Origin: Noviherbaspirillum suwonense
GTDB lineage: Bacteria; Pseudomonadota; Gammaproteobacteria; Burkholderiales; Burkholderiaceae_D
DNA: 64,000 nt
Assembly (NCBI RefSeq): GCF_900182955.1
Contig: NZ_FXUL01000016.1
Coordinates: 1-64,000, forward strand
Reading direction: 5' to 3'
Numbering within the stretch: the stretch's first letter is position 1; each line of letters opens with the position of its first letter. This document shows, in pieces, positions 1 to 8,100 of this stretch. The translations under genes and the position numbers were made by a program. The notes under the pieces were generated by a model. It had not been told where the DNA came from, did no database searches, and saw only the letters and a program-made list of their open reading frames with translations.

Positions 1-95
1 GCCGGGTCGATGTACTGGTTGTCATTGCCCACGGCCTGGCTTTGCGCGTCGGCCAGGGCTTCCTGGAGTTTCGTGGTGAGTTTGTCGAGTCGCAT
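1..95 (-). CDS. clpB: ClpB disaggregase, N-terminal fragment (cut by window edge)
   Basis: The 31 visible codons begin [20 protein letters not shown] and continue with a NDNQYIDP stretch. This is the characteristic start of the ClpB N-terminal domain in betaproteobacteria. ClpB is the cytoplasmic hexameric AAA+ chaperone that works with DnaK to rescue aggregated proteins. The rest of the gene lies beyond base 1. A good ribosome binding site (AGGAGC, complement of 103-108) precedes the ATG, and a sigma-32-type promoter lies at 132-159. The call rests on the first 31 residues only, but they are distinctive. Confidence 0.85.
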   Translation of the reverse strand, partial: MRLDKLTTKLQEALADAQSQAVGNDNQYIDP

Positions 96-425
96 TCGGA
101 ATGCTCCTGAGAGTGTTTTGATTTAAGCGACAAATTGGGCTGGACCGGCGCATTTCAAGCAGGCGGCCCGGGCAGCGCGGCTGCCGGGAGCCGCTGCCGA
201 AGCGCGCTGCGGAAACCCGGGGTTCAGGCTCACTGTATAAGCCGCAGCCGCCCGCCTCCCTTGATCCAGGTCAACCGCGCCCGCATGGCCGGCCGGCCAT
301 TTCCGGCGCCACCCGTCCGCTCGCGCCATTGCTCGGTAAAATGCTTGCCGGAATGTCGCGCCGCCGTTCGCCTGGAACGCGGCTGCGCCCGTCCGCTTTC
401 ACTCATCCCATAAAAAATCGAGACC
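96..425. other. Intergenic region between clpB and the exported lyase
   Basis: These 330 bases separate divergent genes. They hold the clpB heat-shock promoter at the left end. I see no convincing coding sequence, RNA gene or terminator in the remainder, and no clear sigma-70 promoter for the plus-strand lyase gene starting at 426. Confidence 0.6.
132..159 (-). promoter_or_regulatory. Sigma-32 (heat-shock) promoter of clpB
   Basis: On the minus strand a -35 box CTTGAAA (153-159) is followed by a 13-base spacer and a -10 box CCCAATTT (132-139). The sigma-32 consensus is CTTGAAA with a 13-14 base spacer and CCCCATNT, so the -35 is perfect and the -10 has one mismatch. The predicted transcript starts near 125, giving a leader of about 30 bases before the clpB ATG at 95. 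Position, spacing and gene identity all agree. Confidence 0.8.
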
Positions 426-1928
426 ATGCCCAAATTCCGTACGTGCGCCATCGCGCTAGCCATCGCCGTCCATTTCTCACCCGCCGCCGCGCAGCAGGCG
501 TCCGCCCGCGACGAATTCTTCTGGCTGGGGGAAATCAACAAGGCGACCGCGGTCATCAACACCGACGAGGGACTGCTGGACCGGGCCATCGCGCCGCGCG
601 CCGCCGCCGGCATCGCCAAGGTGCTGAAGGACGGCAGCCAGCCTGGCGGCAAGCGCCCTTCCACCGTCATCACCTTCGAGCCGCTGCTGATCGAAGCCGC
701 CGGCCCGGAGGTCACGCTGCTGCATGCGGGCCGCTCCAGCCAGGACATGCATGCGACTTACCGCGCCGCCATCCTGCGCGACGACATGCTGAACCTGGCG
801 GACCAGCTCAACAAGACCGCGACCACCCTGGTGAAGATGGCCGAGAAGCATGCCGGCACCGTCGTGCCGAACTACACCAACGGCGTCGCCGCCCAGCCCA
901 ACAGCTTCGGCCACTACCTGCTGGGCCATGCCGCCGGCCTCGACCGCGACGCCCAGCGCATCCGCGAAGCCTATGCCCGCATCGACCGCTCGCCGATGGG
1001 CACCACGGTGCTCAACGGCACCAGCTGGCCGCTCAACCGCGCCCGCATGGCCAGCTACCTGGGCTTTGCCGCCACCGTCGACAATGCCTATGACGCCGCG
1101 CAGATCTCATCGAACGACGAGCCGGTGGAAGCCGCGGCCATCGTGACCAGCATCGCGCTGCATGCCGGCAGCTTCATCGAGGACCTGATGGTGCAGTACT
1201 CGCAGTCGCGGCCCTGGATATTGCTGCAGGAAGGCGGCGGCAACACCTATGTGTCCAGCGCGATGCCGCAGAAGCGCAATCCCGGACTGCTGAACGCCAC
1301 CCGGCGCGACGCGTCGACCGTGATCACGCTGGCGATGGGGCCGGTGATGCAGGCACATAACATCACGCCGGGCATGGGCGACGCCAAGGAAGTCAAGGCC
1401 AACAGCGCGATGGTCAACACAACCATCAAGATGCTCAGGGACTGGGACAGGATACTCAACGCGCTGGTCATCAGCCCGGAGCGCGCGCTGGAGGAACTCA
1501 ACAGCGACTGGACCGCGTCGCAGGAGCTGGCCGACGTGCTGATGCGGAAATACAAGCTGCCGTTCCGCGTCGGCCATCACTTCGCGTCCGAGATCGTCGA
1601 CTATGCGAAGGCCAAGGACATCAAGCCGCTGGACTTCCCGTATGCCGAGGCGCAGCGCATCTATGCCGACGCCGTCAAGGGCGTGGCCGACAGCAAGCTG
1701 CCGATGAGCGAAGCCGAATTCCGCGCGACGCTGAACCCCGTGTCCATCATCAACAACCGCGCATCGGCCGGCGGCCCGCAGCCGGCCGAGATGCAGCGCA
1801 TGCTGAAGGCGGCCCAGCAGCGGCTGGCGCAGCAGAACGACTGGGTGGCGCAGAGCCGGGGACGGATCAGCAGCGCGCTGGCCGGGCTGGACCGGGACTT
1901 CGACAAGCTGCTGACGCCGGCGAAGTAA
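426..1928 (+). CDS. Exported argininosuccinate lyase-like protein (fumarase/aspartase superfamily)
   Basis: The 500-residue protein begins with a signal peptide (basic start, hydrophobic stretch about 7-20, AAA before QQ near residue 23), so it is probably periplasmic. The remainder matches the argininosuccinate lyase fold: AGRSSQDMHAT at about 101-111 aligns with the family TGRSRNDQ segment, NYTNGVAAQPNSFGHYLLGH at 149-168 with the GYTHLQ region, and SSAMPQKRNP at 277-286 is the superfamily signature loop. Two things are odd: the export signal, since argininosuccinate lyase is cytoplasmic, and replacement of the conserved THLQ (catalytic His) by TNGV. Substrate is unknown. It is monocistronic and converges on hlyD. 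Confidence 0.8.
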   Translation: MPKFRTCAIALAIAVHFSPAAAQQASARDEFFWLGEINKATAVINTDEGLLDRAIAPRAAAGIAKVLKDGSQPGGKRPSTVITFEPLLIEAAGPEVTLLHAGRSSQDMHATYRAAILRDDMLNLADQLNKTATTLVKMAEKHAGTVVPNYTNGVAAQPNSFGHYLLGHAAGLDRDAQRIREAYARIDRSPMGTTVLNGTSWPLNRARMASYLGFAATVDNAYDAAQISSNDEPVEAAAIVTSIALHAGSFIEDLMVQYSQSRPWILLQEGGGNTYVSSAMPQKRNPGLLNATRRDASTVITLAMGPVMQAHNITPGMGDAKEVKANSAMVNTTIKMLRDWDRILNALVISPERALEELNSDWTASQELADVLMRKYKLPFRVGHHFASEIVDYAKAKDIKPLDFPYAEAQRIYADAVKGVADSKLPMSEAEFRATLNPVSIINNRASAGGPQPAEMQRMLKAAQQRLAQQNDWVAQSRGRISSALAGLDRDFDKLLTPAK

Positions 1929-1933
1929 GACCG

Positions 1934-1968
1934 GCAACGCTTGCGGGACAAAACTCCGCAAGCGTTGC
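1934..1968. other. Perfect 13-bp inverted repeat between convergent genes
   Basis: GCAACGCTTGCGG at 1934-1946 and its exact reverse complement at 1956-1968 enclose a 9-base loop. It sits six bases after the lyase stop codon and about 50 bases beyond the hlyD stop on the other strand. Neither side carries a U-tract, so it is not a textbook intrinsic terminator. It may serve as a 3'-end stabiliser or a bidirectional terminator. Confidence 0.6.
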
Positions 1969-2017
1969 AACATGGCGCGCCTCGGCCTGCCCCGGTTTGC
2001 GCCGGGCCACAACCGCC

Positions 2018-3370
2018 TTACATCTGCCGCAGCGCCTTGCGCGCGGTCGACGTCACCGGCTCAATCAGGTACTGCAGCGTGGTCTGCGTGCTGCCTTCGA
2101 TGAACAGTTCCGCCGGCATCCCGGCCTGCAACGCGATGTCGCCCGACGAATGCAGCGATGCCGCATCCACCGCAACGAGCGCGCCGTACCATGACTGGCC
2201 GTTGCGGGCGTCGGTCAGCCGGTCGCCCGACACATAGGTCACGGTGCCGTCCACCATCGCGTGGTTGCGGTACTTCAGCGCGGTGAACTTGATCCGCGCA
2301 TGCTGGCCGAGCCGAACGTTGTTGATGTCTTCGGTCCGCACGCGCGCCTCCACCATCAGCGCGGCGCCGGAAGGCACGATGTCGGCGATCGGGTCGCCGG
2401 GCCGGATCACCGCGCCGGGCGACGTGAACTTCAGATCGATCACCTCGCCGTCGGCCGGGGCCACCACCACCTGGCGCGAGGCGGCGTCGGTTGTCTTGCG
2501 CACTTCCTGCTCGATCTCGGCCAGCTGCGCGCCGACCGACTTGAGCTGGTCGCTCGCGGTCTGCACGTAGGCATTGCGGCTGCCCTGCATCCGCAGGTCG
2601 ACGTCGCCGAGGCGCTGCGCGGCGCGCGCCAGTTCGGACGCGCGCTGGTCCAGGCTGGCCGCGTAGTCCACCGTCTCGGCCTCGATCTGCATGATGCGGG
2701 TGGGCGAGATGAAACCGTCGTCGAGCAGGTTGCGGTTCAAATCCAGCGTCTTGCGCCGCAGCGCCAGCACCACGTCCATCTGCGCGATCTGCGAGCGCAG
2801 CGCCGCGCATTCCCGTTCGATATGCTCGCGCTGCGCCTGCATCAGGCCGACTTCCGAGAGCAGCGTGGCGCGGCGCGCGGCAAACAGGTCCTCCTCCTTT
2901 TTCAGCGCATCCCGTACCCGCGGGTCGGCCGCGCCGAGCGCCAGCAGGTCGTCGGCGAACCGCAGCGCCGGCGCGCGCCGCTGCTCGGCTTCCAGCCGGG
3001 CCACGCTGGCGCGCAGCACGCTGCTGCGGTAGTCCAGCCGCTCGCGGTCGGCCTGCACGCTGACGTCGCCCAGCACCAGCACCGGGTCGCCGCTCCGCAC
3101 CCGCTGGCCGTCGCGCACCAGCACGCTCTTGACGATGCCGCCCTCGCGGTGCTGAACCGGGCGGCGGTTCAGGTCGACCTTCACGTAACCGGGCGCGACG
3201 ACCGACGTGGTGATCGGCGCCAGGCCCAGCCACAGCCCGGCGGGCAGCAACGCGCCCAGCAGCACCCACCAGGCCGCGCGCACCAGCCGCCTGGCTTCCT
3301 GCTGGCCGGGCAGCGCCGGCAGGAAGCCAGGCGCGGCGTTGGGCATGGTGGGCATGGCGGGATTGAGCAT
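2018..3370 (-). CDS. Type I secretion membrane fusion protein, HlyD family
   Basis: This 450-residue periplasmic adaptor links an inner-membrane ABC exporter to an outer-membrane TolC-type channel. A single membrane segment lies at about 33-52, followed by the split biotinyl-lipoyl domain (GYVKVD, then HREGGIVKSVLVRDGQRV at about 74-91). A long coiled-coil hairpin (about 110-290) leads into the second half of the lipoyl domain (VVAPADGEVIDL) and a beta-barrel domain. The ATG at 3370 gives the usual HlyD/PrtE-type start; the frame stays open further upstream, but that extension is out of frame with the ABC gene and is not real. It lies 20 bases after the ABC gene, in the same transcript. Confidence 0.92.
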   Translation of the reverse strand: MLNPAMPTMPNAAPGFLPALPGQQEARRLVRAAWWVLLGALLPAGLWLGLAPITTSVVAPGYVKVDLNRRPVQHREGGIVKSVLVRDGQRVRSGDPVLVLGDVSVQADRERLDYRSSVLRASVARLEAEQRRAPALRFADDLLALGAADPRVRDALKKEEDLFAARRATLLSEVGLMQAQREHIERECAALRSQIAQMDVVLALRRKTLDLNRNLLDDGFISPTRIMQIEAETVDYAASLDQRASELARAAQRLGDVDLRMQGSRNAYVQTASDQLKSVGAQLAEIEQEVRKTTDAASRQVVVAPADGEVIDLKFTSPGAVIRPGDPIADIVPSGAALMVEARVRTEDINNVRLGQHARIKFTALKYRNHAMVDGTVTYVSGDRLTDARNGQSWYGALVAVDAASLHSSGDIALQAGMPAELFIEGSTQTTLQYLIEPVTSTARKALRQM

Positions 3371-3390
3371 GGTGTCTGTCTCCGGTCGGT

Positions 3391-5082
3391 TCAGGCTGCC
3401 CGGCTGTCCGCCACGGCCTGCGCCTGGCGCTGCATCGCCTTCATCACGTCGGCCGCGGCGCCGTACTGCGCCACGCGGCCGCTGTCGAGCACCAGGATCT
3501 TGTCGACGTGCGCAATCAGCGATGGCCGGTGGGTGACGATGACGGCGGTCACGCCTTCGGCGCGCAACCGCATGATCGCTTGCGCCAGCGCGACCTCGCC
3601 GGCGCCGTCGAGGTTGGAATTGGGTTCGTCCAGCACCACCAGCCGCGGATTGCCGTATAGCGCGCGCGCCAGCGCGATGCGTTGCCGCTGCCCAGGGGAC
3701 AGCAGCATGCCGTGCTCGCCGACCTCGGTCTCGTAGCCTTTGGGCAAGGCCAGGACCAGCTCGTGCACGTTGGCCCGTTTCGCGGCGGCTACCACTCCCA
3801 GCGAGTCGGGCGCGGCAAGGCGCGCGATATTGTCCGCGACCGTGCCTTCGAACAGTTCCACGTCCTGCGGCACGTAGCCCATCCAGGCCCCGATTTCCTC
3901 GCGCGGCCAGGCAGACAGGTCGGCCCCGTCGAGCCGCAGCGTGCCGGCGACAGGCGCCCAGACCCCGGTCAGCAGCCGCGCCAGGGTCGACTTGCCGGCG
4001 CCCGACGGGCCGAGTATCGCAAGCGCCTGGCCGGGTTCCAGCGCAAAGCCGACGCTCAGCAGGACCGGCTGGTTGGTCGGCGAGCGGAAGGCCACGCCTT
4101 CGACCAGCAGCCCGCCCCGCGGACAGGGGAGCGCGACCGCGGCTGGCCGGCGGTCGAACTCGACCGACAGCGCGCGCAGGCGCAGGTAGGCGGCGCGGGC
4201 GTCGGCCAGCATGCGCCAGCTCGCCACGAGCTGCTCCACCGGCTGCAGCGCGCGACCGAGCAGGATGGTGGTGGCGATCATGATCCCGGCCGACGACTGC
4301 TGGGTCAGCACCAGCCATGCGCCCAGCGCCATCATGACGATCTGGATGGACTGGCGCGCGAAACGGGTGGCCGATGTAAAGAACACGGCGCTCTTCTGGC
4401 TGCCGGCCTGCAGCACGGCAAGCCGGTCCTGGCGGTCGCGCCAGCGCGCCAGCAGGTTGCCGGTCATGCCCAGCGCCTGCAGCACCTCGGCATTCGCCAG
4501 CGAGCTTTCGATGTAGTGGGACACGCGCCGGCCGTCCTGCTGCAAACGTTCCAGCGCGCGCCGCGTGCTGCGGTCGTTGAGCCATGCCAGCACCAGCATG
4601 ACCATGCTGGATACGGCGGCGCCCATGCCCAGCAGCGGATGGAAGGACCAGATCAGGCAGACGAATATCGGCGCCCATGGCGCATCGAAGATGGCGTTGA
4701 CGCCGCTGCTGGCGAACAGGTTGCGCAGGCTGGCGACGTCGCGCATGCTTTCCGTGCCGGCGCCCTGCCGCGCCTTTGCCGCCCGCGCGACCACGGCACT
4801 GACCACCGCCGGCTGCAGCCGGTCGGCCAGCATGGCGCCGACGACGGACTGCAGCCGGCTGCGCAGCATGTCCAGCGACAGCATCAGCAGCAGCGCAGTT
4901 CCCGTGCCGAGCAGCAGCATGACCAGGGTTTCCGGACTGTAGCTGCTGAGGACGCGGTCGAACACCTGCAGCGAGAACATCGCAGGCGCGAGGTAGAGCA
5001 GGTTGATCAGCAGCGAGAAGGCCGCAAGGTAGCGGACGTAGGGCCGCAGTTCGTCCCACAGTTCATCCCAGTATGGCTTCAT
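3391..5082 (-). CDS. Type I secretion ABC transporter (permease-ATPase, PrtD type)
   Basis: This 563-residue exporter half-transporter has a membrane domain (about 15-300) and a C-terminal ATPase. Visible motifs are Walker A GPSGAGKST at 358-366, the signature LSPGQ at 461-465 (third residue P instead of the usual G), Walker B LVVLDEP at 481-487 and the H-loop VTHRP near 513. It has no N-terminal C39 or C39-like domain, so it resembles PrtD/LipB exporters of proteases and S-layer-type RTX proteins rather than HlyB. The ATG at 5082 follows AGAGGAG. It is encoded directly after the RTX protein, its likely substrate. Confidence 0.92.
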   Translation of the reverse strand: MKPYWDELWDELRPYVRYLAAFSLLINLLYLAPAMFSLQVFDRVLSSYSPETLVMLLLGTGTALLLMLSLDMLRSRLQSVVGAMLADRLQPAVVSAVVARAAKARQGAGTESMRDVASLRNLFASSGVNAIFDAPWAPIFVCLIWSFHPLLGMGAAVSSMVMLVLAWLNDRSTRRALERLQQDGRRVSHYIESSLANAEVLQALGMTGNLLARWRDRQDRLAVLQAGSQKSAVFFTSATRFARQSIQIVMMALGAWLVLTQQSSAGIMIATTILLGRALQPVEQLVASWRMLADARAAYLRLRALSVEFDRRPAAVALPCPRGGLLVEGVAFRSPTNQPVLLSVGFALEPGQALAILGPSGAGKSTLARLLTGVWAPVAGTLRLDGADLSAWPREEIGAWMGYVPQDVELFEGTVADNIARLAAPDSLGVVAAAKRANVHELVLALPKGYETEVGEHGMLLSPGQRQRIALARALYGNPRLVVLDEPNSNLDGAGEVALAQAIMRLRAEGVTAVIVTHRPSLIAHVDKILVLDSGRVAQYGAAADVMKAMQRQAQAVADSRAA

Positions 5083-5123
5083 GCGGCTCCTCTAACGTGG
5101 CGCTCCAGGCCTCGGCATGACGC

Positions 5124-5156
5124 GCCGGCCGCACGCCACGAAACGCGTGTGCCGGC
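5124..5156 (-). other. GC-rich stem-loop between the RTX gene and its exporter
   Basis: An imperfect inverted repeat (GCCGGCCGCACGC against GCGTGTGCCGGC) lies in the 88-base gap after the RTX stop codon and before the ABC start. No U-tract follows on the minus strand. Such structures between substrate and transporter genes can reduce downstream expression or protect the upstream message; this function is an inference. Confidence 0.5.
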
Positions 5157-5170
5157 ACGACGCCTGTAGC

Positions 5171-8100
5171 TCAAGCAAAAACGAAGTCAAGACTGTTGAG
5201 CACTCCCATTGGCACGTCTTGAACGGTAAAACTGTCGGTGAAAGCGGTGCCAGTGACAGTAACCACCGTTGAAAGTCCGGACGCGTCCGCCGTCATGCTG
5301 AAGATGAGGCCTTGGCCATAGGCAGTGAGGTCGATCACGTCGAATTCCTGGTTCGCGTCCTCGTTCAGGTTTATCGAGTGGAAGTCCTGGATGACGTCGT
5401 TCGAACCGCCGCCTGGGCCAAACATAAATACATCGTTTCCCGCGCCGCCGACAAGGATGTCATTGCCTGCACCACCTTTGATGACATCGTTGCCGCCGTT
5501 TCCGTAAAGCCGATTCGGCTCGCTATTTCCAGTAATGATGTCGCCTGCCTCGCCGCCGAGGACGCCTTCAACACTGGTCAGATAATCGATGTATGGCACA
5601 TCGAACGGATCGCTGGAATTCCTGTTGGTATTGTTCGCCTGTCCGAGAGCGAGGTCGATGTCATACGGAACGCTGCTTCCTGCGTACGAAATGATGTCGA
5701 ACCCATCCCCACCGTCGAAGTTCGAAAGCTGACCGTGGCCTTTGAGGATATCGTCCCCGCTTCCCCCATTGATGTTGTCCGCGCCCCTCCCCAGCACGGC
5801 GTCCAGGTCGCCGACACCAGGGTCGCCGTCCAGAATGTCGTTGCCGTTGCTGCCGGTGATGGTGTTGGCGCGCCCATTGCCAGAACCCGTGAAGTTGCCC
5901 ATACCGGTATAGTCAAGATTCTCGAGATTTGCAGCAAGCGTATAGCTGACCGGAAGCCCGCTCATGTCGATCGCATCCACAATGCGCACTGTATCGATAT
6001 TGCCGGGGTCAAGAATATCGACGTTCACGACATCCTGAATCGATTCCGACAATCCGTTGGTATCAATGATGAACAAGTCATTGCCGGCGTTGCCAACGAG
6101 CGAGTCGACGCCCGCGCCGCCGACCAGGACATCGCTTCCAAAACCGCCGATCAGCAAGTCGTTGCCACTGCCGCCCATGAGCGTATTGCCAAGATTGCCA
6201 GCGCGCAGAGTGTCATCGAATTCGCTGCCTGTCACACGCTCGACGCTGCTTAGCGCGTCGCTGAAAGTGAAGGCCGCGTCGGGGGTCAGCAACTCCGCAC
6301 TGCCAATCAGCGAGCCAGTGGAAAGAAGCACCGAAACGCCGCGGCCATAGTCGGCATAGCTGACAGCGTCAAAGCCATTGCCGCCGTTGAGCACATTGAC
6401 GCCACTGCCGCCCACGAGCGTGTCATTGCCATCGCCGCCCAGCAAGGTGTCGTCGCCTGCGCCGCCACTGAGCACGTTGTCGCCTGCGCTGCCCGTAATC
6501 TGGTCGTTACCGGCGCCGGTGCTGACGTTTTCGATGCCGATCAGGGTGTCGATGTCGGCGCCGATATGGGCGAGCCCGGTGACCAGATCGACAGTCGCGT
6601 CGCTCGATACGGCAAATAGCGCGGTATCGTTGCCGGCGCCGCCGTCAAGGGTGTCGCTGCCCGCGGCGCCGTCGAGAATGTCATCACCGGCGAGCCCCTG
6701 CATCAGGTCGACCCCGGCGCCGCCCACCAGGTGATCGTTGCCCGCGGTACCGACAATCGTGGTGATCACATTACGAAAGACCATGTCGTCCCCCGTTATG
6801 CTGGCCGCGCTTTCTCCCTGCAGCAGGACGGTGTCGGGAAGCGCGACATGCGTAGTCGGGTCGACAAACCTGATCTGGACATCTGCGCCGATCTGCTGGA
6901 TATCGAGGTTGGACGCTGCGTACAGGGGATTCAGAATCGACGAGAAGTCGAGCTTTTCGCTGCCGTCTTCAAAATCGGCAATAGTGATGGTGCCGAAATC
7001 CGCTTGCACGAACTGGAAACTATCCATTCCGGCGCCACCGGCGACCGTTTTGCTTCCGACCTCGATGACAAATGTATCGTTGCCGGCGCCGCCATCGATA
7101 CTGTCATTGCCGCTGCCGCCGTTGATCAGGTCGGCGCCGCTGCCGCCGTAGATCGAGTCGACGCCGGCGCCGCCGTTGAGGGTATCGTTACCGTCGCCAC
7201 CGTCAAGCTGGTTGTCCTGCGCATCGCCGGTGAACAAGTCATCGCCGGCGCTGCCGATCACCGATTCGATACCGGTCAGGATGTCGTCCTCGTTCAAGCC
7301 GAAGGCCGTGCCGGCGGCCAGGTTGACAGCGATGGCGCGTCCGTTGTCCAGATAGGCATAGGACACGGTGTCATTGCCGTTGCCGCCATCGATGACGTCG
7401 TTACCCTCGTTGCCGCTGAGTGCGTCATCGCCTGCGTCGCCTTTGACCACATCGTCGCCTGCGCCGCCATCGATCGTGTCGTTGCCCGCGCCGCCGTCGA
7501 TGAGATTGGCGGATGCATTGCCGGAAACGCTATCGGCGAACTGGCTGCCCAGCACCCGCTCAAACCCAGTAAGTACGTCGTTTCCTTCCGCGGACAGCGC
7601 CGACCCGCTGGCAAGATCCACTGTCACCGCAGCGCCTGCGTCGCTGTACGACACGGTATCGGTGCCCGCGCCACCGTCAAGAACGTCGGCGCCGGCACCG
7701 CCGGCGATGACGTCGTCGCCATCGTTTCCACGCAGCGTATCGTTGCCGGCGCCGCCTGACAGCAGGTCGACGCCGGCGCCGCCTTCGATACTGTTGTCGA
7801 GCGCATTGCCGGTTCCGGTGAACGAGCCGGCGGGATAGGTGCCGGTATAGGCCAGGTTTTCGAGGTTCGCACTCAACGTATAGGAAGACAGCTTGGTCAG
7901 GACAGTGTCGGTGCCGGCGTTCGCGGCTTCGACTACCGCATCGCCCAGTAGCGAGGTGCCGGCGTCGAAGACCAGATAGCTGTCGTCGCCAAGGCCGCCA
8001 GCCAGCGTGTCGTCGCCGCCGCCACCTGCAAGGCTGTCGTTGCCATCGCCGCCTTCGATCCGGTTGTCCTGGGCTTCGCCGCTCAGGCTGTCCGCCCCGG

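Noticed and set aside
3371-5059. Open frame on the minus strand that continues upstream of hlyD through the ABC gene (about 1000 codons in all)
   Set aside because: Only the hlyD part is protein-like. The upstream part is an arginine/alanine-rich shadow of the ABC transporter gene in another frame.
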